NCBI RefSeq assembly: GCF_022899355.1 | Contig: NZ_JALJCK010000011.1 | Coordinates: 124,001 to 188,000, forward strand | Direction: 5' to 3' | DNA from: Shinella yambaruensis | GTDB taxonomy: Bacteria > Pseudomonadota > Alphaproteobacteria > Rhizobiales > Rhizobiaceae | Length of the DNA stretch: 64,000 nt | Made by a program: the position numbers and the translations under genes | The notes under the pieces: generated by a model | What the model saw: the letters and a program-made list of their open reading frames with translations, nothing else | The model's database searches: none | What the model was told of the DNA's origin: nothing | Shown here: positions 8,953 to 15,871 of the stretch, piece after piece | Layout of the letters: every line of letters starts with the position of its first letter | Position numbering within the stretch: position 1 is the stretch's first letter

Positions 8953-9453
8953 ATGCTTCCCCCGCTCCTTGCAAAACCGGTCGATCTCGCGCCCCTCTGG
9001 CTGGTGGAGCGGGTGGCGCGCACCCTGTTTTCCGGCGTGCTGAAGGCCCATCCCGAGCTTTTTGAGCGGCTCGGCGATTATCGCCGCACCCGCTACGGCT
9101 TTTCGCCCGTCGATCTGCCGCTGCATTTCACCGTCGTGCCGGCCATGAAGGCGCTCACCGTCTCGCGCGGCGCGGCGCCCCCTGTCGATGCGCGGATCGA
9201 GGGGCCGCTGGTGCTGCTTCTCGGCCTGCTCGAAGGCCGCTGCGATGCCGATGCGCTGTTCTTCTCGCGCGACCTCTCGGTCACCGGCGACATGGAGGCG
9301 ATGCTGGCGCTGCGCAACGCGCTCGACGACAGCGCCATCGACCTGCCGCGCGAGCTCGGCGCACTGGCCGGCCCGCTCTCGCCGCTCATCGCCGGCACGG
9401 CGCGCTACATCCGCGGCAAGGCGCTCGAAGGAAGGGATGCGACATGGAACTGA
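8953..9453 (+). CDS. ubiT: SCP2-type lipid carrier, UbiT
   Basis: Protein of 166 residues with a sterol-carrier-2 fold. In E. coli, UbiT binds quinone intermediates and is required for ubiquinone synthesis without oxygen. Visible are an N-terminal segment around LWLVERVARTLF, then a body with LPLHFTVVPAMKALTVSRG, VLLLGLLEGRCDADALFFSRDLSVTGD and LRNALDDSAIDLP. The 'RDLSVTGDMEAMLALRNALDD' type of motif is typical of UbiT. It overlaps ubiU by 10 nt and opens the ubiTUV operon. The name rests on this operon context as well as on the fold. Confidence 0.88.
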   Translation: MLPPLLAKPVDLAPLWLVERVARTLFSGVLKAHPELFERLGDYRRTRYGFSPVDLPLHFTVVPAMKALTVSRGAAPPVDARIEGPLVLLLGLLEGRCDADALFFSRDLSVTGDMEAMLALRNALDDSAIDLPRELGALAGPLSPLIAGTARYIRGKALEGRDATWN

Positions 9454-10421
9454 TCTGCCCCGCCGGCACCCCCGCCGCCTTCCGCGAGGCGGTGGAGGCC
9501 GGTGCCGATGCCGTCTATTGCGGCTTTCGCGACGAGACCAATGCCCGCAACTTCCCGGGCCTCAACTTCAGCCGCGAGGAGCTGCGCCAGTCGATCGTGC
9601 TTGCCCGCCGCAAGAAGGTGCAGATCTTCGTCGCGCTCAACACCTTCATGCGGGCGGGCGACGAGGCGCTGTGGTATTCGGCCGCCGATGACGCGGTGGC
9701 GATGGGCGCCGATGCGCTGATCCTCGCCGATTTCGGCCTGATGGCCTATGTCGCGGAAAAATTCCCGCAGCAGCGGCTGCATGTCTCCGTCCAGGCCTCC
9801 GCCTCGAACCCGGAGGCGATCCGCTTCCTCGTCGAGGCGTTCGGGGCAAAACGCGTCGTGCTGCCGCGCGTCCTGACCGTGCAGGACATCGCCCGGCTGA
9901 CGCGGCAGATCGACTGCGAGGTCGAGGTCTTCGCCTTCGGTGGGCTCTGCGTCATGGCGGAGGGGCGCTGCTCGCTCTCCTCCTATGCAACGGGCAAGTC
10001 GCCCAACATGAACGGCGTTTGCTCGCCGGCGAGCCATGTGCGTTACCGGCAGGACGGCGCGGACCTCGTCTCCGAGCTCGGCGCTTACACCATCAACCGC
10101 TTCGGCCCCGGCGAGGCCTCCGGCTATCCGACGCTCTGCAAGGGGCGCTTCGAGATCGGCGACGTCGAGGGGTATGCCTTCGAGGATCCTGTCTCGCTCG
10201 ACGTCATCGACGAGATCGACGCGTTGCGCGCGGCCGGCGTCTCGGCGCTGAAGATCGAAGGGCGCCAGCGCGGCAAGGCCTATGTCGCCGAGGTGGTGTC
10301 GTCGCTCAAGAAGGCGCTCGTCGCCTCACCCGGCGAGCGCGCGGCCCTCGTCGCCCGGCTCCGCGCGATGAGCGAGGGCCAGCGCACGACGACGGGTGCC
10401 TATGACAAACGCTGGCGATAG
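9444..10421 (+). CDS. ubiU: U32-family protein UbiU, O2-independent ubiquinone hydroxylation
   Basis: Peptidase-U32-like Fe-S protein of 325 residues. UbiU forms a complex with UbiV that hydroxylates the ubiquinone ring without O2, with prephenate as oxygen donor in E. coli. The four [4Fe-4S] ligands known in E. coli (C169, C176, C193, C232) fall at exactly the same numbers here: FGGLC169, EGRC176, NGVC193 and TLC232. The U32 core VSVQASASNP is also present. The start at 9444 gives MELICPAGTPAAF, the normal N-terminus. It is coupled to ubiT upstream and 9 nt before ubiV. Confidence 0.95.
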   Translation: MELICPAGTPAAFREAVEAGADAVYCGFRDETNARNFPGLNFSREELRQSIVLARRKKVQIFVALNTFMRAGDEALWYSAADDAVAMGADALILADFGLMAYVAEKFPQQRLHVSVQASASNPEAIRFLVEAFGAKRVVLPRVLTVQDIARLTRQIDCEVEVFAFGGLCVMAEGRCSLSSYATGKSPNMNGVCSPASHVRYRQDGADLVSELGAYTINRFGPGEASGYPTLCKGRFEIGDVEGYAFEDPVSLDVIDEIDALRAAGVSALKIEGRQRGKAYVAEVVSSLKKALVASPGERAALVARLRAMSEGQRTTTGAYDKRWR

Positions 10422-10430
10422 GAGACGGTG

Positions 10431-11366
10431 ATGGCGACGACAGGCAAACCGGCGCTGAGCCTCGGCCCGATCTATTTCCTCTGGGACGGGCCGAAATGGC
10501 GGGACTTCTATTTCCGCATCGCCGACGAGGCGGCGGTCGAGCATGTCACGCTCGGGGAAACGGTCTGTTCCAAGCGCCAGCATTTCAGCGAGCCGCATGT
10601 CGCCGAGGTCGTCGAGCGGCTGGAGGCGGCGGGCAAGCGCGTGACGCTCTCCACGCTCGCCATGGTCACTCTGCCGCGCGAAAGCCGGCATATGCGCGAC
10701 CTGATCGCCGACAGCCTGCATCCGGTGGAGGCAAACGACCTCTCCGCGCTCGGCCTCCTCAAGGGCCGGCCGCATTCGATCGGCCCGCTGGTCAATGTCT
10801 ACAATGCCGCGACGGCCCGCACGCTTGTCGCCCGCGGTGCCGAGAACATCTGTCTGCCGCCGGAGCTGCCGGCCGGCTCCATCCGGCAGATGCTGGAGGC
10901 CATGCCGGATTTCTCCTTAGAGGTCTTCGCCTTCGGCCGCATGCCGCTCGCCATTTCCGCGCGCTGCGCCCATGCGCGCTCCAAGGGGCTGACGAAGGAC
11001 AATTGCCAGTTCGTGTGCGGCGAGGAGCCCGACGGCCTGCCGCTGCGCACGCTCGACCGCCAGTCCTTCCTCGTGCTGAACGGTGTGCAGACCCTGTCGA
11101 ACAGCTGCGTCGTGCTCGTCGATGATCTTGCGCCGCTCGTCGAAGCGGGCCTGTCGCGCGTGCGGCTCTCCCCGCAGGATTGCGACATGGTGAAGGTGGC
11201 AAGCCTCTACCGCGGGGTGCTCGATGGCAGGATCGACGGCGAGGAGGCGATCGCGGACCTGGTGAAGGTCTATCCCGGCGTGCGCTTCTCCAACGGTTTC
11301 CTGCACCGGCAGGAGGGCGCGGCCTGGGTGTCGCGCGGGCGAAACGCGGCGATGGGACGGGACTGA
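10431..11366 (+). CDS. ubiV: U32-family protein UbiV, O2-independent ubiquinone hydroxylation
   Basis: Partner of UbiU, 311 residues. It carries cysteines at C46 (GETVCSK), C179, C192 and C196. The spacing C179-x12-C192-x3-C196 equals that of E. coli UbiV (C180, C193, C197), so a [4Fe-4S] cluster is expected. The ATG at 10431 is chosen over the GTG at 10428 because GGAG at 10421-10424 is then six bases away. It is last in the ubiTUV operon and converges on the hemerythrin-like gene with only six bases between. Confidence 0.94.
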   Translation: MATTGKPALSLGPIYFLWDGPKWRDFYFRIADEAAVEHVTLGETVCSKRQHFSEPHVAEVVERLEAAGKRVTLSTLAMVTLPRESRHMRDLIADSLHPVEANDLSALGLLKGRPHSIGPLVNVYNAATARTLVARGAENICLPPELPAGSIRQMLEAMPDFSLEVFAFGRMPLAISARCAHARSKGLTKDNCQFVCGEEPDGLPLRTLDRQSFLVLNGVQTLSNSCVVLVDDLAPLVEAGLSRVRLSPQDCDMVKVASLYRGVLDGRIDGEEAIADLVKVYPGVRFSNGFLHRQEGAAWVSRGRNAAMGRD

Positions 11367-11372
11367 GGGCGG

Positions 11373-11834
11373 TCAGGCGAAGACGTCGCGCGCCTCCGCC
11401 TTGGCGGCGATGAGCGTCTCCAGGATCATCTGTTCGGAAAAGACATGGCGGCGCAGGCTTTCCTGGAAGCCGCTTATCATGCGCGACACCGTCTCGGGCG
11501 AAAGCCCGCAGCGATCGTCGGCGACAGCCTTCAGCGTCAGCGAGAGCTCCTCGGCGGCGAGCCGGTCGCAGCGGTGCTCCGCCTTCAGGCGCTCGATCGC
11601 CAGGGCGGCGAAGCAGGAGCCGGCATGCCGGTCGAAATCCGGAAAGAGCAGGCGCTCCTCCAGCTCGTGCACCGCCTTGAGGGCGGGCGGAATGGTGTCG
11701 GCGAGCGCGCGCAGTTCACCAGCGGTGCCCGGCTCGCTTGCCGTCTCCTCGAGGCGCAGGCAGAGATCGAGCAGGGCCTGGTGAAGCGTTTCCAGCCGGT
11801 CGATATCGGCGGCGTTGAGGCTCGCATCATCCAT
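11373..11834 (-). CDS. Hemerythrin-like HHE domain protein
   Basis: Helical protein of 153 residues with the scattered His/Glu pattern of hemerythrin-like domains: LETLHQALLD, VHELEERLLFPD, KAEHRCDR and LRRHVFSEQ. Such proteins bind a di-iron centre and in denitrifiers are often encoded beside nor genes, where roles in NO handling or iron-centre repair have been suggested. It follows the 51-residue membrane peptide gene by nine bases and is presumably co-transcribed with it. The exact function is not established by the sequence. Confidence 0.78.
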   Translation of the reverse strand: MDDASLNAADIDRLETLHQALLDLCLRLEETASEPGTAGELRALADTIPPALKAVHELEERLLFPDFDRHAGSCFAALAIERLKAEHRCDRLAAEELSLTLKAVADDRCGLSPETVSRMISGFQESLRRHVFSEQMILETLIAAKAEARDVFA

Positions 11835-11843
11835 CGCCGCCTC

Positions 11844-11999
11844 CTACTGGCCGAAGAAGAGCACGGCGGCGATGACCACCGAGGCGCTGACGGCGGACAG
11901 CGTTCCCGCGCCCTGCAGCACGCCCATGCGGTAGAGCATCAGGGCGAAGCCGGCGATAACCGGAGCGGCGATGAGGAGACCGAACTGTGCATCCGTCAT
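11844..11999 (-). CDS. Small membrane protein next to norE (51 aa)
   Basis: Predicted 51-residue peptide beginning MTDAQFGLLIAAPVIAGFA with two hydrophobic stretches separated by YRMGVLQGAG. The ATG at 11999 follows AAGGACC on the minus strand; the longer frame to 12083 begins in charged, unlikely sequence and overlaps the regulatory palindrome. It is divergent from norE and upstream of the hemerythrin-like gene. I do not recognise a family; its position suggests a minor component of the NO-reductase gene set. Confidence 0.65.
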   Translation of the reverse strand: MTDAQFGLLIAAPVIAGFALMLYRMGVLQGAGTLSAVSASVVIAAVLFFGQ

Positions 12000-12048
12000 G
12001 GGAAGGTCCTTTCCGTTGCCGCCATCATGCCGCGTTGGGCATCCCCGC

Positions 12049-12090
12049 TCTTTGCGCCGGCGCAAAGAAGCCCGCGGCTTCATGGGCTAG
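12049..12090 (+). promoter_or_regulatory. FNR/NnrR-type box and -10 element for norEF
   Basis: A perfect 20-bp palindrome, TCTTTGCGCCGGCGCAAAGA (12049-12068), contains TTG-N8-CAA centred at 12058.5. CTAGGG starts at 12087, its CTAG centred exactly 30 bp away. Placing the box at -41.5 puts the transcript start at about 12100, the first base of norE. A matching -10 element is not seen towards the minus-strand gene. Confidence 0.82.
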
Positions 12091-12099
12091 GGATGGGCC

Positions 12100-12660
12100 A
12101 TGGCGACGATGGACGATATGCGCACGGCGGTTGCGAAGGCGGAGAGCGGGGAGGGCGATTGCCTTCTTCTCTGGATCCTGGTGTGGAGCGAACTTTTGGC
12201 CTTCGGCGCGCTGCTCGTCGCCTTCATGGTGATGACGCTGGTGGACGTCGGAAATGCATCCTTCCTGCGCGCGCATCTCCATCCCGGCCTTGCCGCGCTC
12301 AACACGGTCCTCCTCGTCCTCAGCGGCTGGCAGGCGGCGCTGGCGGTTCGCCGCGGGGCGGATCTTTCGGGCGTTCGCCGTTCCCTCGTCCTTGCGGGCC
12401 TTCTCGGCCTTGCCTTCGCGGCGGTGAAACTCGCCGAATACGGGATGGAGGTCCGCTCCGGCATCGGCGGGGTAGGCACGCTTGCCGAACTCTATTTCCT
12501 CGTCACCGGCTTCCACCTGCTGCACGTCGTCTTCGGCGCGGCCATCCTCTTCCTCGTCGCCTGGCGCCCGTCGCGCAGCAATGTCGTGATGATCGCGACG
12601 CTCTGGCATGCGATCGACCTCGTCTGGCTCGTGATGTTCCCGATCGTCTACCTCACCTGA
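12100..12660 (+). CDS. norE: NorE-like cytochrome c oxidase subunit III family protein
   Basis: Integral membrane protein of 186 residues with about five hydrophobic segments, related to heme-copper oxidase subunit III. NorE is an accessory factor that raises NO reductase activity in Paracoccus and related denitrifiers. Recognisable are LLLWILVWSELLAFGALL near residue 21, the ELYFLVTGFHLLHVVFGA helix and a C-terminal LWHAIDLVWLVMFPIVYL, both helices carrying His. ATGs at 12100, 12109 and 12118 are all possible; the predicted transcript start coincides with the first. norF follows after seven bases. Confidence 0.87.
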   Translation: MATMDDMRTAVAKAESGEGDCLLLWILVWSELLAFGALLVAFMVMTLVDVGNASFLRAHLHPGLAALNTVLLVLSGWQAALAVRRGADLSGVRRSLVLAGLLGLAFAAVKLAEYGMEVRSGIGGVGTLAELYFLVTGFHLLHVVFGAAILFLVAWRPSRSNVVMIATLWHAIDLVWLVMFPIVYLT

Positions 12661-12667
12661 GACTGCC

Positions 12668-12943
12668 ATGACCCGACAGGCCCGCGAACAGTTCATCGCC
12701 ACCCTTGCCATGCTGCTGACGCTCGCCGTCGGCGGCGCCCTCGTCGGTGGGCTCAGCGGTGGGCTTCTGGTGCCGATCACCGCGGTACTGGTCATGGCCT
12801 ATGCCAAGGGTCGTTTCGTCATCCTCGATTTCATGGAATTGCGCGCGAGCCGCAGCGCGCTGCGGCCGGCCCTGCTTGCCTGGCCGGCGTTGCTCCTGTC
12901 GCTGGCGCTTGCCCGTTCGGTCCTCGTCGCGTTCATCGGCTGA
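12668..12943 (+). CDS. norF: NorF-like membrane protein (cytochrome oxidase subunit IV-like)
   Basis: Protein of 91 residues with three hydrophobic helices: LAMLLTLAVGGALVGGLSGG, LVPITAVLVMAYAKGRFVIL and LLAWPALLLSLALARSVLVA. The middle helix, followed by LDFMELR, is typical of the small subunit-IV-like NorF proteins that accompany norE. It is probably co-transcribed with norE and is separated from norC by 157 bases holding another regulatory box and a hairpin. Confidence 0.8.
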   Translation: MTRQAREQFIATLAMLLTLAVGGALVGGLSGGLLVPITAVLVMAYAKGRFVILDFMELRASRSALRPALLAWPALLLSLALARSVLVAFIG

Positions 12944-12956
12944 CGAACCGCCCCGC

Positions 12957-12999
12957 TCTTTGCCAATGCGCAAAGAAGGCTTTTTCCCTCCCGCTAGAA
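12957..12999 (+). promoter_or_regulatory. FNR/NnrR-type box and -10 element for norCBQD
   Basis: TTGCCAATGCGCAA (12960-12973) lies within TCTTTGCCAATGCGCAAAGA. CTAGAA starts at 12994, its CTAG centred 29 bp from the box. The predicted transcript start is near 13008, giving a leader of about 93 bases before norC. Confidence 0.8.
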
Positions 13000-13015
13000 C
13001 AGGGACGTCCCGCAG

Positions 13016-13038
13016 TGCCGGCGAGGGGCTCGCCGGCA
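13016..13038 (+). other. Perfect hairpin in the norC 5' leader
   Basis: TGCCGGCGAG and CTCGCCGGCA form a perfect 10-bp stem around a GGG loop. It lies in the predicted leader between the nor promoter and the norC ATG, without a following U-run, so it looks like an mRNA structural element and not a terminator. A second palindrome, GGGACGTCCC, is at 13002-13011. Confidence 0.6.
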
Positions 13039-13100
13039 GAAAGTCGGCGGGGGTTTTTCGCCGGAGCCATGGAGTTTCCGGCAAGGGAAAGGACCATGGG

Positions 13101-13553
13101 ATGGCAGAGCGCCTTACCAAGACCGGGGCCCGCAACGTCTTCTATGGCGGGTCCATCTTCTTCTTCACGATCTTCGTCGGGCTGACCGCCCATTCCCATT
13201 ACTACATGCGCACGACCGCCACCGACGAGACGACGCTGACCGACAGCGTCGCGCGCGGCAAGCATGTCTGGGAGAAGAACGCCTGTATCAACTGCCACAC
13301 GCTGCTGGGCGAAGGCGCCTATTTCGCGCCCGAGCTCGGCAATGTGTGGAAGCGCTATGGCGGGGCAGACGACCCGGAAGGCGCGCGCGAGGCTTTCAAG
13401 GCCTGGATGGCGGCGCAGCCGAGCGGAGCGGAGGGCCGGCGGCAGATGCCCCAGTTCAACCTCACCGAACAGGAACTCAACGATCTCGCCGATTTCCTCG
13501 AATGGACGAGCAGGATCAACACCCAGAACTGGCCGCCGAACGATGCCGGCTGA
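13101..13553 (+). CDS. norC: Nitric oxide reductase cytochrome c subunit
   Basis: Membrane-anchored c-type cytochrome of 150 residues that passes electrons to NorB during reduction of NO to N2O. One N-terminal anchor helix (FYGGSIFFFTIFVGLTAH) precedes a periplasmic domain with a single heme c site, C62-I-N-C65-H66. The axial Met is likely in RRQMPQF. The ATG at 13101 follows GGGAAAGGA; an open frame upstream is not conserved. It is the first gene of norCBQD. Confidence 0.96.
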   Translation: MAERLTKTGARNVFYGGSIFFFTIFVGLTAHSHYYMRTTATDETTLTDSVARGKHVWEKNACINCHTLLGEGAYFAPELGNVWKRYGGADDPEGAREAFKAWMAAQPSGAEGRRQMPQFNLTEQELNDLADFLEWTSRINTQNWPPNDAG

Positions 13554-13637
13554 AGCCTTTCCGTTCTTACGCAATTCCGGACGCAAAACCGCGTCGCACT
13601 TTTACTGGAATTGCTCCCGGCGTTCAGGAGACAAGAG

Positions 13638-14984
13638 ATGAAATATCAAACGCAAAAGGTCGCCATGCTGTATTTCTACGGCGCGCTCGGCCTGTTCCTC
13701 GCCCAGGTGGCTTTCGGCGTCCTCGCCGGCACGATCTACGTGCTGCCGAACGTGCTCTCCGAGCTGCTGCCCTTCAACATCGTGCGCATGATCCACACCA
13801 ATGCGCTCGTCGTCTGGTTGCTCATGGGCTTCATGGGCGCCACCTACTACATGATTCCGGAGGAGACCGAGACGGAGCTTTACAGTCCTAGACTCGCCGT
13901 CCTGCAGTTCTGGATGTTCTTCGTGGCGGCGGGCCTGACGGTCGTCGGCTACATGTTCCGCATCCATGAGGGCCGCGAATTCCTCGAGCAGACCTTCATC
14001 GCCAAGGTCGGCATCGTCGTCGTCGTCCTGATGTTCCTCTTCAACATCACCATGACCGCGCTGAAGGGCCGCAAGACCACGGTCATCAACATCCTGCTGT
14101 TCGGCCTGTGGGGCCTCGCGCTCTTCTTCCTCTTCGCCTTCTACAACCCGGTCAACCTGGCGCTCGACAAGATGTATTGGTGGTACGTCATCCACCTGTG
14201 GGTCGAGGGCGTCTGGGAGCTGATCATGGCCTCGGTGCTCGCCTTCCTGATGATCAAGCTCAACGGCATCGACCGCGAGGTCGTGGAAAAGTGGCTCTAT
14301 GTCATCGTCGGCCTCGCGCTCTTCTCGGGCATCCTCGGTACGGGCCACCACTATTACTGGATCGGTGCGCCGGGCTACTGGCAGTGGATCGGCTCATTGT
14401 TCTCGACGCTGGAAGTGGCGCCCTTCTTCACCATGGTCATCTTCACCTTCGTCATGACCTGGAAGGCCGGCCGCAACCACCCGAACAAGGCGGCGCTCCT
14501 CTGGTCGATCGGCTGCTCGGTCATGGCCTTCTTCGGCGCCGGCGTCTGGGGCTTCCTGCACACGCTGTCGTCGGTCAACTACTATACCCACGGCACGCAG
14601 GTCACCGCCGCGCACGGGCACCTCGCCTTCTTCGGCGCCTATGTGATGCTGAACCTTGCCATGATGGCCTATGCGATCCCGGAAATCCGCGGCCGCGCGC
14701 CGTTCAACCAGTGGCTCTCCATCGCCAGCTTCTGGATCATGTGCACGGCCATGTCGGTGATGACCTTCGCGCTGACCTTCGCCGGCGTCGTGCAGGTCCA
14801 CCTGCAGCGCGTGCTCGGCGAGGGCTTCATGGACGTCCAGGACCAGCTCGCGCTGTTCTACTGGGTGCGCCTCGGCTCGGGCGTCGTCGTGCTCGTCTCG
14901 GCGCTGATGTTCATCTGGGCGGTGCTCGTGCCCGGCCGCGAGCGTAGCGACAGCCTCACCCGGATGGTCCAGCCGGCCGAGTGA
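13638..14984 (+). CDS. norB: Nitric oxide reductase catalytic subunit (cNOR type)
   Basis: Heme b/b3 and non-heme FeB subunit of 448 residues that reduces 2 NO to N2O at the periplasmic side. About twelve hydrophobic helices are present. Metal-ligand regions include IVRMIHTNALVVWLLM, HLWVEGVWELIMASVLAF (His plus the FeB-region Glu), GTGHHYYWIGAP and VTAAHGHLAFFGAY. It lacks the N-terminal extension of quinol-using qNOR, in line with the separate NorC. The ATG at 13638 follows CAGGAGAC. It is transcribed with norC, norQ and norD. Confidence 0.97.
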   Translation: MKYQTQKVAMLYFYGALGLFLAQVAFGVLAGTIYVLPNVLSELLPFNIVRMIHTNALVVWLLMGFMGATYYMIPEETETELYSPRLAVLQFWMFFVAAGLTVVGYMFRIHEGREFLEQTFIAKVGIVVVVLMFLFNITMTALKGRKTTVINILLFGLWGLALFFLFAFYNPVNLALDKMYWWYVIHLWVEGVWELIMASVLAFLMIKLNGIDREVVEKWLYVIVGLALFSGILGTGHHYYWIGAPGYWQWIGSLFSTLEVAPFFTMVIFTFVMTWKAGRNHPNKAALLWSIGCSVMAFFGAGVWGFLHTLSSVNYYTHGTQVTAAHGHLAFFGAYVMLNLAMMAYAIPEIRGRAPFNQWLSIASFWIMCTAMSVMTFALTFAGVVQVHLQRVLGEGFMDVQDQLALFYWVRLGSGVVVLVSALMFIWAVLVPGRERSDSLTRMVQPAE

Positions 14985-14990
14985 GCGCTG

Positions 14991-15018
14991 GCCGGCCCCG
15001 TCATCCCGCGGGGCCGGC
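14991..15018 (+). other. Intercistronic hairpin between norB and norQ
   Basis: GCCGGCCCCG and CGGGGCCGGC form a perfect 10-bp stem with an 8-base loop just past the norB stop. It is followed by ACCTTCTTTC, not a true U-run. It probably stabilises norCB mRNA or attenuates norQD, giving more structural than chaperone protein. Confidence 0.6.
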
Positions 15019-15049
15019 ACCTTCTTTCGACAGTTTCTTGGAGATCAGA

Positions 15050-15862
15050 ATGAACGTCCTGCTCAAGGATACGCCCCGTCCCGTTCCGGATATCCCGGCC
15101 TACAGCCCCTCCGGCAACGAATGCGCACTGTTCGAGACGGCCTGGACGCGCCAGCTCCCGCTGCTCCTGAAGGGGCCGACCGGCTGCGGCAAGACCCGTT
15201 TCGTCAGCCACATGGCGGCAAGGCTCGGTCTGCCGCTCTCCACCGTCTCCTGCCATGACGATCTTTCGGCTGCCGACCTCACCGGCCGTTACCTCTTGAA
15301 GGGCGGTGATACGGTCTGGGTGGACGGGCCCCTGACCCGCACGGTGCGCCAGGGCGGCGTGTGTTATCTCGACGAGATCGTCGAGGCGCGCAAGGACGTC
15401 GCCGTCGTGCTGCATCCGCTCACCGACGACCGGCGTATCCTGCCGCTGGAGCGCACCGGCGAGGTGCTGGAAGCGCCATCCGGCTTCATGCTCGTCGTCT
15501 CCTACAATCCCGGCTACCAGAACCTCCTGAAGGCGCTGAAGCCCTCCACCCGCCAGCGCTTCGTCGCCATCGAGTTCGATTTCCTGCCGAAGCCCCAGGA
15601 AATCGCCGTCGTCGCCACGGAAAGCGGGCTGGACGAGGCGCAGGTCGCGCCGCTCGTCGCGCTGGCACACCGGTTGAGGGCGCTCAAGGGGCACGACCTG
15701 GAAGAGGGTGTCTCCACCCGCCTCCTCGTCTACTGCGCCTGCCTCATCGACAGCGGCATGACCATGCGCGAGGCGGTGCGGGCGGCGATGATCGAGCCGC
15801 TGACCGACGAACCGGATGTCCGGGCCGCCCTTCTCGAAATCGCCGACGCGATGATCCGCTGA
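15050..15862 (+). CDS. norQ: NorQ, MoxR-type AAA+ chaperone of NO reductase
   Basis: Cytoplasmic AAA+ ATPase of 270 residues that works with NorD to insert the non-heme iron of NorB. Walker A is GPTGCGKTR at residues 42-50, Walker B is GVCYLDEIVEAR, and the sensor region is LVVSYNPGYQN. The ATG at 15050 (MNVLLKDTPRP) follows TTGGAGAT; upstream frame sequence is not conserved. It is in the same operon as norB, after a hairpin, and nine bases before norD. Confidence 0.95.
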   Translation: MNVLLKDTPRPVPDIPAYSPSGNECALFETAWTRQLPLLLKGPTGCGKTRFVSHMAARLGLPLSTVSCHDDLSAADLTGRYLLKGGDTVWVDGPLTRTVRQGGVCYLDEIVEARKDVAVVLHPLTDDRRILPLERTGEVLEAPSGFMLVVSYNPGYQNLLKALKPSTRQRFVAIEFDFLPKPQEIAVVATESGLDEAQVAPLVALAHRLRALKGHDLEEGVSTRLLVYCACLIDSGMTMREAVRAAMIEPLTDEPDVRAALLEIADAMIR

Positions 15863-15871
15863 GGAACCGCC

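Noticed and set aside
11999-12068. The 20-bp palindrome as promoter of the minus-strand small gene and hemerythrin-like gene
   Set aside because: The sequence 30 bp away on that side has no CTAG-like element. Dual use is possible but not supported.
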